A DNA stretch of 64,000 nt from Bacteroidetes bacterium UBA1935 (lineage in GTDB: Bacteria; Bacteroidota; Bacteroidia; Chitinophagales; Chitinophagaceae). This document shows, one piece after another, positions 16,811 to 26,786 of the stretch; the stretch's first letter is position 1, and each line of letters opens with the position of its first letter. The notes beneath the pieces are model-generated. The model was not told where the DNA came from. It made no database searches and saw only the letters and a list, made by a program, of their open reading frames with translations. The stretch is from positions 449,775 through 513,774 of the forward strand of contig DDFF01000007.1 of the NCBI GenBank assembly GCA_002337045.1, read 5' to 3'. The position numbers and the translations under genes were made by a program.

Positions 16811-19018
16811 ATGCAATACAAATACATATTGCCTATAGCATTAGCTATGGGTATGCAAGCAGCGTATGGGCAACAAGATACACTTCGCCCTGTTTCGCTG
16901 AATGAATACGTCTTTTCATCGAACAAATTCAAAGAGAACAAAAAGAATATAGCACAGCAGATACAAACTATTTCGCAGAAAGAAACGGAATGGGCTATGC
17001 CTCAAAACACAGGCAACCTGATGGAACAAACTGGCAATGTGTTTGTGCAACGCAGTCAGGCAGGTGGCGGTAGTGTAGTGCTGCGTGGCTTTGAAGCCAG
17101 CCGAGTACTGATGGTGGTGGATGGTGTGCGTATGAACAATGCAATATATCGTGCCGGGCACCTTCAGAATATCATCACCATAGACAACAATCTACTGGAA
17201 CGCACAGAGGTTATGTTTGGCCCTGCATCTACCCTCTATGGTAGTGATGCGTTGGGTGGTGTAGTCATTTTCAACACCAAAAATCCATTATTATCAAAAG
17301 ATGGCAGGGCAAGTTTCAATGCAAATGCAATGACACGCTTCAGCTCTGCTAATAATGAAGGTACTGGGCATGTAGATTTCAATATAGGCCTGAAAAAGTT
17401 TGCCTTCCTGACATCTGTTACATACAGCAACTTCGGGGACTTGCGCCAGGGAAGCCATAGCAACCCATTCTATGGCAGCTTTGGTATGCGCAATGAATAT
17501 GTAACGCGCATCAACGGAGTTGATAGCATTGTAGCCAACCCTAACCCACATATACAAAAATTCACAGGTTACAAGCAGTACGACCTGATGGAAAAAATCC
17601 TCTTCCAGCAAAACGACAAGATATCGCATACGCTGAACCTGCAACTGAGCAATAGCAGCAATATACCTCGCTACGATAGGCTCACAGACATTCGTAACGG
17701 TATGCTACGCTTTGCAGAGTGGTACTACGGACCGCAAAAACGCGCAATGGCTGCATACCAGTTTGATGCAAAAAACCTGAATGGTGCTTTTGATGAAATA
17801 AAAGCCGGCATCAACTACCAGTCTATACAAGAAAGCAGACACCAACGCTCCAGAGGCAGTAATGCACTGCAGCAGCGTTATGAAGACGTAGATGTAATAG
17901 GCTACAACATAGACTTCCGCAAGTTTATGAAACGTCATGAACTGACATTCGGTACAGATGGCCAATACAACAATGTTCGCTCTACAGCACGCGAGTTTGA
18001 CATCGTGAAAGAAACAGAAAAGCCACTGGATACACGCTACCCTAATGGCGGCAACACTATGTATTACGGTGCACTGTATGCCCAACACATATACAAAATT
18101 ATCAACGACAAGCTGATTCTGAATGATGGTATCAGGCTGAACTATGTGAGCCTGAACAGCAAATTCAACGACACTACTTTCTTCCCATTCCCTTTCCGCG
18201 AGGCTAAACAAAACAATACTGCGTTGAGTGGCAATCTGGGCCTTGTATTTATGCCTGCAAACCGTTGGCGTTTTGCTTTGAACGGCTCTACTGGTTTCCG
18301 TTCTCCAAATGTGGACGACATGGCTAAAGTATTTGAATCTGCTGCAGGTGCTACACTCTTTGTACCAAACCCCAACCTGAAACCGGAGTATACATATAAT
18401 GCAGACTTGTGCATCACTTATTTTGTTGATAACAAACTGAAGGTAGAAGCTACAGGTTTCTACACATGGTTCAGAAATGCAATTATTGCAGATAAATTCA
18501 CGCTGAACGGACAAGATAGTGTGCTATATAACGGCAAAATGACTGCTGTAATGGCTAGCCAGAACAAAGCAAAAGCTTATCTGTACGGCTTTAATGCTGC
18601 ATTGACAGCCAAGCTGAATGAATATGTAAGCCTGTACAGTGCGGTAACATTTACATATGGCCGCTACATTAATAATGCAGGTGTAGAAGTACCACTGGAC
18701 CACATACCACCAGCATTTGGTAAAACAAGCCTTATGTATCAACAAAAACGCTTCAGCAGCGAGGTATATGCACTCTACAATGGTTGGAAAAGGCTGCAGG
18801 ACTATAGCCCTTCAGGCGAAGACAATCTTGTGTATGCAACACCGCAAGGCATGCCATCCTGGTATACACTGAACGTAAGAGTTGGCTATAAGCTGAATAG
18901 CAATATGGGCATCCAACTGGCACTGGAAAATATTATGGACCAGAATTACCGTCAGTTTGCATCTGGTGTCAGCGCACCGGGCCGTAATTTCGTAGTTACA
19001 CTCCGCGGAAATTTATAA
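16811..19018 (+). CDS. TonB-dependent outer-membrane receptor
   Basis: 735 residues. A signal peptide (about 1-20, ending AAYGQ) precedes a plug domain (about 40-155) with VVLRGFEASRVLMVVDGVRM and GPASTLYGSDALGGVVIF, and a 22-strand beta-barrel to the C-terminus, which ends in the usual aromatic-rich strand (FVVTLRGNL). The barrel contains FRSPNVDDMAKVFE and NPNLKPEYTYNADL, motifs common in heme/hemoglobin and related receptors, so an iron/heme or other metal ligand is likely but not proven. There is no N-terminal carboxypeptidase-like domain. The small upstream gene on the same strand is probably co-transcribed. A strong terminator follows. Confidence 0.9.
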   Translation: MQYKYILPIALAMGMQAAYGQQDTLRPVSLNEYVFSSNKFKENKKNIAQQIQTISQKETEWAMPQNTGNLMEQTGNVFVQRSQAGGGSVVLRGFEASRVLMVVDGVRMNNAIYRAGHLQNIITIDNNLLERTEVMFGPASTLYGSDALGGVVIFNTKNPLLSKDGRASFNANAMTRFSSANNEGTGHVDFNIGLKKFAFLTSVTYSNFGDLRQGSHSNPFYGSFGMRNEYVTRINGVDSIVANPNPHIQKFTGYKQYDLMEKILFQQNDKISHTLNLQLSNSSNIPRYDRLTDIRNGMLRFAEWYYGPQKRAMAAYQFDAKNLNGAFDEIKAGINYQSIQESRHQRSRGSNALQQRYEDVDVIGYNIDFRKFMKRHELTFGTDGQYNNVRSTAREFDIVKETEKPLDTRYPNGGNTMYYGALYAQHIYKIINDKLILNDGIRLNYVSLNSKFNDTTFFPFPFREAKQNNTALSGNLGLVFMPANRWRFALNGSTGFRSPNVDDMAKVFESAAGATLFVPNPNLKPEYTYNADLCITYFVDNKLKVEATGFYTWFRNAIIADKFTLNGQDSVLYNGKMTAVMASQNKAKAYLYGFNAALTAKLNEYVSLYSAVTFTYGRYINNAGVEVPLDHIPPAFGKTSLMYQQKRFSSEVYALYNGWKRLQDYSPSGEDNLVYATPQGMPSWYTLNVRVGYKLNSNMGIQLALENIMDQNYRQFASGVSAPGRNFVVTLRGNL

Positions 19019-19041
19019 TTCACTTGTTTATACAGTTTGTT

Positions 19042-19068
19042 AAAAGCCGGGTATTACCCGGCTTTTTT
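19042..19068 (+). terminator. terminator of the TonB receptor gene
   Basis: AAAAGCCGGGT / ACCCGGCTTTT stem with a 3-nt loop and a T-run. Confidence 0.92.
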
Positions 19069-19112
19069 CATGAATGGCATTTGCATAATGTTTAAGAAAC
19101 AAAGCAAGAATG

Positions 19113-19120
19113 TATCTTTG
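19113..19120 (+). promoter_or_regulatory. lspA -7 promoter element
   Basis: TATCTTTG, a full TAnnTTTG match, 19 bp before the lspA GTG start. A TTTA at 19091-19094 sits 18 nt upstream as a weak -33 candidate. Confidence 0.55.
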
Positions 19121-19139
19121 GCACACTAATACTTAAAAG

Positions 19140-19769
19140 GTGAAGTACCGCAACGCAGTCTTATTAATATTCATCATTATACTTATAGACCAATGGTCTA
19201 AGTTTTATATCAAAACACATTTCTACTACGGCGAAGAAGTAAATGTAATAGGCAATTGGTTTAAACTTCATTTTATAGAAAACGAGGGTATGGCCTTTGG
19301 TATGAAACTAAATGAAGCACCGGTAGGCAAACTGATCCTCACGCTGTTCAGGCTGGTAGCAGTTGTTTTTGGCTTCATCTTGCTGAAAAAACTTGTGAAT
19401 AAAGGCTATGCAAAAGGTGCTATCATCTGTGGCGCGTTGATACTTGCAGGTGCTTTGGGCAATCTGATAGACAGTATCTTCTACGGTCTGATATTCAGCG
19501 AAAGCAGTTTTCATGTAGCTAAGCTTGTACCATTCGGACAAGGTTACGGACAAATATTTCACGGACGTGTGGTAGACATGATGTATTTCCCAATTGTAGA
19601 TACAGTGATGCCAACATGGGTGCCAGTGTTGGGCGGCAAACCGTTTACTTTCTTTGAGCCGGTATTTAATATTGCCGATGCGGCAATATCTACGGGTGTT
19701 TTAGTTCTTGTCTTTTTCCAAAAGAAACTGATACACAAACAAGAAAATGTAACAGCTAAAGAAGCTTAA
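19140..19769 (+). CDS. lspA: lipoprotein signal peptidase (signal peptidase II)
   Basis: A 209-residue inner-membrane aspartyl protease that removes signal peptides from prolipoproteins. Four membrane helices are visible. The conserved boxes are present: IENEGMAFGM (47-55), GNLIDS, GRVVDM (catalytic D146) and FNIADAAIS (catalytic D180). An insertion of about 25 residues between the GNLID box and the first catalytic aspartate, and another before FNIAD, make it longer than the E. coli enzyme, as in many Bacteroidota. The start is GTG at 19140. Its substrates include the lipoproteins annotated here. zapA follows after one base. Confidence 0.95.
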   Translation: MKYRNAVLLIFIIILIDQWSKFYIKTHFYYGEEVNVIGNWFKLHFIENEGMAFGMKLNEAPVGKLILTLFRLVAVVFGFILLKKLVNKGYAKGAIICGALILAGALGNLIDSIFYGLIFSESSFHVAKLVPFGQGYGQIFHGRVVDMMYFPIVDTVMPTWVPVLGGKPFTFFEPVFNIADAAISTGVLVLVFFQKKLIHKQENVTAKEA

Positions 19770-19770
19770 A

Positions 19771-20061
19771 ATGGAAAACAACGATTTAATCCCCATTACC
19801 GTATGGCTTTCTGGCAGGAGCTATAGGATAAGAATAAAGGCTGAAGAAGAAGAGGCAGTAAGAAAAGCAGTGAAGATTGCAGATGAAAAAATCACTGAAC
19901 TCCGCAGCCATTATGCAGGTAAAGATGATCAGGACTTTATTGCCATGTGTCTGCTCTCATATGCCGCAGACAATGCTTTGGAAGGAAGCAGTTTTAACCC
20001 TGTACTTGATACAGACGTGAAAGACATGCTGGCACGTATTGAAAATGTGATAAAAGAGTAA
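19771..20061 (+). CDS. zapA: cell division protein ZapA
   Basis: A 96-residue ZapA homologue that bundles FtsZ filaments at the division ring. Family pattern: an N-terminal beta-hairpin (ITVWLSGRSYRIRIKAEEEE), the helix AVRKAVKIADEKITELRSHY, and a C-terminal helix with ALEGSSF. It starts one base after the lspA stop, so the two are co-transcribed. In other Bacteroidota zapA more often sits with pheT or rny; the pairing with lspA is specific to this neighbourhood as far as I can see. Confidence 0.85.
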   Translation: MENNDLIPITVWLSGRSYRIRIKAEEEEAVRKAVKIADEKITELRSHYAGKDDQDFIAMCLLSYAADNALEGSSFNPVLDTDVKDMLARIENVIKE

Positions 20062-20102
20062 CTATAATACTTTCATATCCGAATACTCTCAGGACTAAAA
20101 TT

Positions 20103-20139
20103 AAAAAGACAGACTCCATATAAGGTGTCTGTCTTTTTT
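20103..20139 (+). terminator. lspA-zapA terminator
   Basis: AAAAAGACAGAC / GTCTGTCTTTTT, a perfect 12-bp stem with a 12-nt loop and a T-run. Confidence 0.9.
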
Positions 20140-20177
20140 CATGTTGTATTACATCTAAACTCTGCTGAAGTACTTAT

Positions 20178-20214
20178 AAAAATCAAAGCCACCATATAGG
20201 TGGCTTTGATTTTT
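20178..20214 (-). terminator. terminator of the beta-helix protein gene (bidirectional shape)
   Basis: AAAAATCAAAGCCACC and its exact complement, a 16-bp stem with a 5-nt loop. T-rich arms lie on both strands, so it can stop transcription from either side; it lies 21 bp past the stop of the leftward gene. Confidence 0.9.
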
Positions 20215-20234
20215 ATCTGAAGGATTATACTATC

Positions 20235-23200
20235 CTATCGTTGAACATTGAGTGGTTTGCTTACGATACCATCTTCCGTAGTTGCACGGATGATGTAACG
20301 ACCGCTTGCAAATGAACCAACATTCAGGCTGTGTTCAGTTGATTTACCATCGATTTCAGCACGGTAAACAACTTCGCCAAGTGCATTGATAACAGTTACA
20401 TCTTTCATTGTAGTGCCTTTAACACTCAATGTAACTTTATCAGAAGCTGGGTTAGGGTATACGTTAGCATCAATGCCTTCGTTTACTACACCATTAACGC
20501 CAGTAGCCCATTGTACCATGTTGATTGTATCATTACCACAGTCATTACCAACTATCAGTTTTACAGTCATGCTACCATCGAACGTTTTAACAACTGTTTT
20601 GTAATTGCTAGATGTACCATCACCGAACAACCATTTGTAAGTGTTAACATTTGAAGGGCCGCTTGGACTGAATGTGTATGTATTACCTGAACGCAGGTAA
20701 GAGATACCATTAACATGTGGCAGTGGAGCCAAATTAACAGCTACCTGATCTGTACCAATACAATTAGGGCCAGCATCAACTGTTACAGTGTATACACCAG
20801 AACCTTTGTAAACTTGGATAGTTTGTGTAGTGTCACCAGTGCTCCAGAGGTATTTAGCACCCGGGTAGCCTGCATCAAGTATATATGGTGTATTTCTGAT
20901 TTCGCAATTTGCGATATCCTGACCAAGATCTACTTGAATAGGACCAGCATTAACCAGTGTAGATGAAGATGTAGATGTACAACCAATGTTAGTAACTTCT
21001 ACAGTATAGTTACCAGGACCAGCAACTTTGTATGTATTAGTAGTAGCACCCGGAATGTTTACACCGTTCAATTTCCATTGGTAAGAAACGCTAGGAACAG
21101 AACCTGCATTCAGTGTCAGGTTGCTACCAGTACAATACGTAAGCGCACCACTTGCATTTACTACAGCCATTGGCGGTGATACTACAGTGATAACTTCAGG
21201 AGCAGACTCAGTAGTAAGAACCGGCGTAACACTTGTAGCTCTGATGAACACGGTATAGTCGCCACCAGTTGTAGCTACATACGAGCTAGAAGTAGCACCA
21301 GGGATATCTACACCATTACGTCTCCATTGATAATCGTATGTAGTAGAACCAGCAGAAACAGGAGTTGCATTAAGTGTAACGGAATTGCCGGTACACAGAT
21401 ATCTTGAACCTACAACTTTTACGTTTGCAGAGAATATGACACCATCATCAATACCTGTATAAGCACCGAACGTTGTAACACCAGCAGCAAAGATTGTATT
21501 TGCAGTTGTATTTGTGCTACTGTTAGCTTGGTTGTAAGAAATCCAGCTAGGTACTGTAGGTATTTTGTGAGCCAGTTTCATATTAGCCTCGTTAGGTATA
21601 GTACCCAACCAAGTATCGTAATAGTTTACTGTCAAGTCAAAATCGTAAGATGTAGCCAATGCCGTTGGTGTAACATCAGTATAGAAGTATGGATACTTAT
21701 TCTGACTTACAGTAGGGAAGTTTGCAGGAGGTACTGCACCACTATACTGTTTTACAATCAATGGACTAGTAATAGCATTTTGAGTATTCCACTTTACTGT
21801 ACTTACAGTGGTTTCACCGAAAGTGTATGTTTGTGTAACACCTGGAGCAGCCACAGCAGGAGTAGCTACTGCTGCAGGAGGAGCAACTGCAGGGTCAAAT
21901 TCTACTGCACCAATATCCGGTACACCATTAGCCCTGTTAGTTATCCTGTTAGCACCGTTGTAGTCACTGTTTGCATATGGCAATTGCATAGCACGACCAT
22001 TCAAAGCCCAACAATTAGGACTAGAAGGATTAGGCATACCCAATGTAGACAATGTACCTGGATCGTATTTAATTGAGTTAGCCCAAGAGTTACCATTGTT
22101 AACAGAATATGTAGATGCACGCAATGCCGCCAACGTAGTATATGTACCAGCACCATCATTAGCAAGGTTTGTACCACTAGTATACAGATTGTTGTAGTCT
22201 AATCTGTGGTTGTAACCTGTTGGTATATAAGAGTAGAATGCATAACCGTCATTGTAAGCCGCAAACGAGTTGTTGTACACACTATCTTGCTGATAAGCAG
22301 ACAAATAAACATAAGCTGCATAAGAATTGGCATTAGAGTTACCACCCCATGCTACCGTATTGTGCATTACACTTGTATATTGAGGACCATATACAAAGAA
22401 ACCGTATTGAGATGTAGTAGGCCTGTTGTATGTTACAATATTGTTCCTTACCTGAGAACGTGCTGTAGCAGTACCATTTGGATAGTATATCATCAGACCA
22501 TAGTAGTAGAAATTGTGTACTTTATTACCAATACACTCAATAGGCGTTGTATTACTAATATACCAGTAATAGATACCAGACCAAGATGTATTAGTAGTAG
22601 GACCTGCGGCTGTAATAGTGTTATAATTGATTTTAGCACCCGCAGTGTTATACATGTAGTAAATACCAGAGTAGTAAGACGTAATTGTATTTCTTTCAAC
22701 TCTTACACCTGTAATATTACTAGAACCACCATACATGTACATACCAAATGCTGCAGTAACAGTATTATCTGTAAATACCAGATTGGTAAACGTTGCATTG
22801 TTTGCAAACAAACCACACCAGTATGTGAAAGAGTTAGTGTTATTACTATTCAGTATACAACCAACGATACTGTCATTAGCCGAAGTACCAGTCATATTTA
22901 TACATGTAGCATAAGAACCTGTACTTGTAGCATTCAACGTCATGTTTTTGATAGAGAAGTTAGACGCATTATTGAAACGAATAACATAGTCATTATTAGT
23001 ACCAGAAGCACCACCAAAATTCAGATTAACCGCTGCAGCAGGAACGCCATCATCAGCCCTGATTGTCAACCTGTTTACTACACTGAGACCAGGTATGTTA
23101 TTCAAATCGTACTGACCTGTATATGTACCTGCACGAACTTTGAACGTAACAGGTCCGCACATACCTGCAGACTTAACTGCATTTACAGCGTCTGTCAAGG

Positions 23201-26108
23201 TTGGGAAGTTTGGAGTTGCACCACCTACAGTGTAATCTCCCAATAATGCAGCACGTAAGGTTATTGGTCCAAGCGTATCGTCTGCAGCAATAGGATCTGC
23301 AACGTTGTTTGGCAAAGATGTCCAAACTTTTATTGTGCGAGGAACAGCACCGAAGAACACAGTATCTAAAGATATAATCACTTCATTGCTACCAGGTGTA
23401 CCATTATTGTATGGTATTGGCGTATTCCAGCTTTTTTGTGGCCTTGGTAAACCATCAACTTCCCAATTGATTTTTACACTATTGATTACGTTATTACCAT
23501 TATTTTTAATACGAACTTTAACAATAGCTGTTAATGGACAGAAAGTACCCGTTGGGTCTACAATTGCATCTGCGCTGGCATTATCACCTACATCTATACC
23601 TGTGTAAAGGCCAAAAGTATTCAGCGGGCCACTTGATGGTGACATAATGAAATTGCGTACTGTATTAGCCGTGCTAACAGTGATAGGATATCCTACCCAT
23701 GGGTTAGTACCATCTTTTTTAGCAAGGTGCAATGCAGCTTCTGTAGCAATTGTACCCATCCAAGGATCTTTATAATAAATATTTGCTGTATATGCAGATG
23801 CAGGAGAGCTAATATCTGTATAGAAATACATATTTGTAGGATTCAGTGCATTGAGGCCCGGAGGTGCAACACCTGAATATTGCCTACAGGTTGGTTGTGT
23901 ACCAGGTACTGTAGCTGCAGCATCCCATGTAATAGACGCTACAGTATCGCCACCAAAAGTATATACCTGTGTGCTACCAGCAGCCAATGTGCCAAATACA
24001 GCACATGTAGGAGGAATAGTAGAACCTGCAGGTGTGAATTCATAAGCACCAAGATCAGGAACACCTGTAGATGTAAGCACATGACGTGGAGAACCTGTAA
24101 CATCTTGATTATTGCCTGCTATATGTACACCACGGCCATTCATAGACCAACAATTAGGATTTGTACCATCAGGTGTCAAATCGCCGGTTGCAGCATTTAC
24201 AAAAGCCGGTGCATAAGTCAATGAGTTTCTGTCTTTGCCAGAAGCCGTACGCCATGCCTGTATAGTAGTGTAAGTATTACCACCGGCAGCTGTAGCCATA
24301 AACGGACCAGAAGGCGTATAATAGTTATTATAATCAGCAGTCAGATATAGGTTAGATGATGAGTATGTCCAGAAAGCACCTACTGAAGAGTTGTTAGCAC
24401 GTCCAAAGATGTTATTTCTGAATGTACACATTTCATAATAGGTAGCACTCAAATCGTAGTTGTACAAATAAACTACATAGTTTGTGCCACCTGTAGCACC
24501 ACTGTAATAAGTGTTATTATACCATTCGCTACCACCGCCTGCGTAAGGGTAGTAGATATAGTTGGTGTAATTGGTACCTGTAGTACTTGTATAAATAGCA
24601 TTGTTAAATGTTTTCTGACTACATGGATAGTAGTTATACATACCATATACTGTACCAGAAGATGAAGCAATTGCTTTAATTACGTTATTACTAATAGTCA
24701 GGTTTGGATATGTGTTTGTACAATATGTCATCAAACCATATATAGTACCTGTAGTAGAGTTAACTGTAATTTTATTTCTATCTACGGTAGAATTTGAACA
24801 CAAATAACCTGCATATACATAAGAAATACCAGAAGTTGTACTCCTGTTTATGATATTGTTATTGAATGTAGAGTTATTAGCATAGTACAAACCATACATA
24901 TAGCTAGAACCACCGCTTGGAGAGTTCAGGTTGAAAGTATTATTATCTATATTATGATTACCTGCATAACCGTAACCATAGTTATATAAAGGATACATAG
25001 TACCAGTAGTACTGGTCCAATTCCATGTATTACCTCTGAATGCAAAATATTCCGAATAGTATATATAAGCATAACATGCAGCAGATGTTACGTTATTTGT
25101 ATACGTATTATTTACGAAAGAGTCTCTGCTGTTGTAATACCAATACAACGGATATTGTGTACTTGTATTTGTAGTAGTAACATTGGTAATTGTGTTATTA
25201 GCCATTACCTGCCTAGGGCCTGTAGCATTACCATTACAATACCAGCGGTATATACCATATACTGTACTTGTTGCAGCACTGTAGTTGATGTTGTTGCCAA
25301 TCATTTGGAATGCACCATCAGCCTCATATAAATAAACACCATACCAAGCACCAGTTGAGTTTTTAGTAACTGTGTTATTATTAATTTTCAAATCATTTAC
25401 ATAATAGCCGTAAACTGATCCGTAATATGGATTGGTAGTACAATTACTGAACTCGAAATTAGTAGGCCTAGTAGCTGTGCTACCATTTATATAAACGTCG
25501 TAAGAACCACCCGCAGGAATTGAACAACCAGTTACCTTGTTGTTATTGCCCATAAAGCCGGAAGTAGAACCCGGAACATTCCAATAAGCCAAAACGCGAG
25601 ACCTATAGAATGTCGTAGTTAATGAACTTGTAGTACCATTAAGTATACAGTTGGTAACTGTATTGTTAGATGCCGTACCACTGAAATCGATATCGGTACC
25701 ATATGTTGTACCGGTATTATTCAATGTCAAATCCATGATGGTTACCCAATTCGTATTATTCAACCTGAAAACGAAGTTGTTGGTAGTAGTAGAACCGGTG
25801 AAATTGACAGTTACAGTACCAGGACCATTTTCAGCTTTGATTGTAACTGTGTTAGTTGCGTTAGCACCAGTAATCACGTTCAGCTGCCCTTGCTCTGCAT
25901 AAGTACCAGGGCGAATGTTGATGACAACAGGACCTACTACACCATTGTTATTCAATGCATTAACTGCTGCACTGATTGTAGGATAGTTTGGCGATGCACC
26001 ACCCACCGTGTATGTACCCGATAGTGGTTGCGCCAAAGCGGGGAATGCTGCCACCAATGCAATCAGCATAGGTATCAGTGCCCGTTTCAGATAGTTGAGA
26101 TGTTTCAT
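20235..26108 (-). CDS. giant T9SS-secreted beta-helix / Ig / PKD protein with a duplicated module
   Basis: 1957 residues. A signal peptide (1-26, ending PALAQ) leads into a right-handed beta-helix module (about 27-700), rich in N, T and Y with recurring short N-N-T-I turns. After a linker (TQVYTFGGDTVASITW and a CRQYSGVAPP box) a second, homologous module starts near 955: GTYTVGGASPNYPTISAAVN in module 1 matches GDYTVGGATPNFPTLTDAVN in module 2, as do the VGP(V)-x-x-x-R-x-GTY strands and the later YTFGETTVSTVKW linker. Then come two Ig-like domains (about 1590-1720, both with NGVxIPGAT), a third beta-domain, a PKD domain (WLFGDGTS near 1826) and a T9SS type A sorting domain (NVYPNPASD, about 1880-1957). 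It is probably a surface-attached or released glycan-binding or structural protein; no lyase active site was recognised. Confidence 0.92.
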   Translation of the reverse strand: MKHLNYLKRALIPMLIALVAAFPALAQPLSGTYTVGGASPNYPTISAAVNALNNNGVVGPVVINIRPGTYAEQGQLNVITGANATNTVTIKAENGPGTVTVNFTGSTTTNNFVFRLNNTNWVTIMDLTLNNTGTTYGTDIDFSGTASNNTVTNCILNGTTSSLTTTFYRSRVLAYWNVPGSTSGFMGNNNKVTGCSIPAGGSYDVYINGSTATRPTNFEFSNCTTNPYYGSVYGYYVNDLKINNNTVTKNSTGAWYGVYLYEADGAFQMIGNNINYSAATSTVYGIYRWYCNGNATGPRQVMANNTITNVTTTNTSTQYPLYWYYNSRDSFVNNTYTNNVTSAACYAYIYYSEYFAFRGNTWNWTSTTGTMYPLYNYGYGYAGNHNIDNNTFNLNSPSGGSSYMYGLYYANNSTFNNNIINRSTTSGISYVYAGYLCSNSTVDRNKITVNSTTGTIYGLMTYCTNTYPNLTISNNVIKAIASSSGTVYGMYNYYPCSQKTFNNAIYTSTTGTNYTNYIYYPYAGGGSEWYNNTYYSGATGGTNYVVYLYNYDLSATYYEMCTFRNNIFGRANNSSVGAFWTYSSSNLYLTADYNNYYTPSGPFMATAAGGNTYTTIQAWRTASGKDRNSLTYAPAFVNAATGDLTPDGTNPNCWSMNGRGVHIAGNNQDVTGSPRHVLTSTGVPDLGAYEFTPAGSTIPPTCAVFGTLAAGSTQVYTFGGDTVASITWDAAATVPGTQPTCRQYSGVAPPGLNALNPTNMYFYTDISSPASAYTANIYYKDPWMGTIATEAALHLAKKDGTNPWVGYPITVSTANTVRNFIMSPSSGPLNTFGLYTGIDVGDNASADAIVDPTGTFCPLTAIVKVRIKNNGNNVINSVKINWEVDGLPRPQKSWNTPIPYNNGTPGSNEVIISLDTVFFGAVPRTIKVWTSLPNNVADPIAADDTLGPITLRAALLGDYTVGGATPNFPTLTDAVNAVKSAGMCGPVTFKVRAGTYTGQYDLNNIPGLSVVNRLTIRADDGVPAAAVNLNFGGASGTNNDYVIRFNNASNFSIKNMTLNATSTGSYATCINMTGTSANDSIVGCILNSNNTNSFTYWCGLFANNATFTNLVFTDNTVTAAFGMYMYGGSSNITGVRVERNTITSYYSGIYYMYNTAGAKINYNTITAAGPTTNTSWSGIYYWYISNTTPIECIGNKVHNFYYYGLMIYYPNGTATARSQVRNNIVTYNRPTTSQYGFFVYGPQYTSVMHNTVAWGGNSNANSYAAYVYLSAYQQDSVYNNSFAAYNDGYAFYSYIPTGYNHRLDYNNLYTSGTNLANDGAGTYTTLAALRASTYSVNNGNSWANSIKYDPGTLSTLGMPNPSSPNCWALNGRAMQLPYANSDYNGANRITNRANGVPDIGAVEFDPAVAPPAAVATPAVAAPGVTQTYTFGETTVSTVKWNTQNAITSPLIVKQYSGAVPPANFPTVSQNKYPYFYTDVTPTALATSYDFDLTVNYYDTWLGTIPNEANMKLAHKIPTVPSWISYNQANSSTNTTANTIFAAGVTTFGAYTGIDDGVIFSANVKVVGSRYLCTGNSVTLNATPVSAGSTTYDYQWRRNGVDIPGATSSSYVATTGGDYTVFIRATSVTPVLTTESAPEVITVVSPPMAVVNASGALTYCTGSNLTLNAGSVPSVSYQWKLNGVNIPGATTNTYKVAGPGNYTVEVTNIGCTSTSSSTLVNAGPIQVDLGQDIANCEIRNTPYILDAGYPGAKYLWSTGDTTQTIQVYKGSGVYTVTVDAGPNCIGTDQVAVNLAPLPHVNGISYLRSGNTYTFSPSGPSNVNTYKWLFGDGTSSNYKTVVKTFDGSMTVKLIVGNDCGNDTINMVQWATGVNGVVNEGIDANVYPNPASDKVTLSVKGTTMKDVTVINALGEVVYRAEIDGKSTEHSLNVGSFASGRYIIRATTEDGIVSKPLNVQR

Positions 26109-26786
26109 TTATACTGCTATTTTATTTTTTTCGATAATTATTGTTATGAATATTTTAATCGGGGGAATTGGTTTAGATCTTGACGTACACGCATTTAGCA
26201 GTTTTACCATTGTTCGCCAAAACCATAACAGCAGCGGGTTTGGGAGGGGGCATCGCCGAAATTTTCAAATTGAATACTTTCATAATCCTGCCAAGAATCT
26301 GAGCAGGGTATGTAAGTATCGGGTTAATGTATTTCATATTGCGTGTCAATTTTTCCTTATGTTAAATTGTAATTGTTATTATTTCTCAATAAATTAACAA
26401 AACAAGTGTTTGTAAGATAATAATAAAATCTTATTGAACACTGCCTGTTTACTGTTTTTTTGTCGATTTTAATCGTATTCTAACTTCACATATCCATTCT
26501 TTAACACTTAGTTAAAGCGATACGTTTTAGCCTATAAACGAATAAAATTTTAAAAAAGTTTTATGAAACTATCAAACTACAAATTAAAAATTATCTTATA
26601 AATAGATGAAACGGTAAAAATAGTTACTGAACCTGTCATCCCAGAAATAATATTTTAATACTAGCTGATTTTCAATTTTCTGTGAAGGGTAATAAGTTTA
26701 TTGCGGTGAGAACAAACATTGTAAAGGCAAGTAAAAATATCCTAAGATGCCCGAATCGAGTATTAAAAAGGGATTAAAATAGAATT
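26109..26786. other. AT-rich intergenic region, no gene seen
   Basis: 678 bp between two leftward genes. The part nearest 26108 should hold the promoter and leader of the giant protein gene, but I find no exact TAnnTTTG on the minus strand. A rightward 100-codon frame (26095-26397) overlaps the start of the giant gene and looks spurious. No RNA gene or clear hairpin was recognised. Confidence 0.5.

Noticed and set aside
16615..16941. 108-codon leftward frame with a hydrophobic segment
   Set aside because: It overlaps both the small anchored protein gene and the TonB receptor start on the opposite strand; the rightward genes explain the region better.
17705..18514. 269-codon leftward frame inside the TonB receptor gene
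   Set aside because: Antisense shadow of a well-supported receptor gene, no family features.
22206..23246. 346-codon rightward frame opposite the beta-helix gene
   Set aside because: It lies wholly inside the giant protein gene and its translation is a Cys/Thr/Ile-rich mirror of the N/T/Y-rich coils, with no recognisable domain.
26095..26397. 100-codon rightward frame with a hydrophobic start
   Set aside because: It overlaps the start of the giant beta-helix gene and runs through its promoter region; the sequence after the first 25 residues has no family features.
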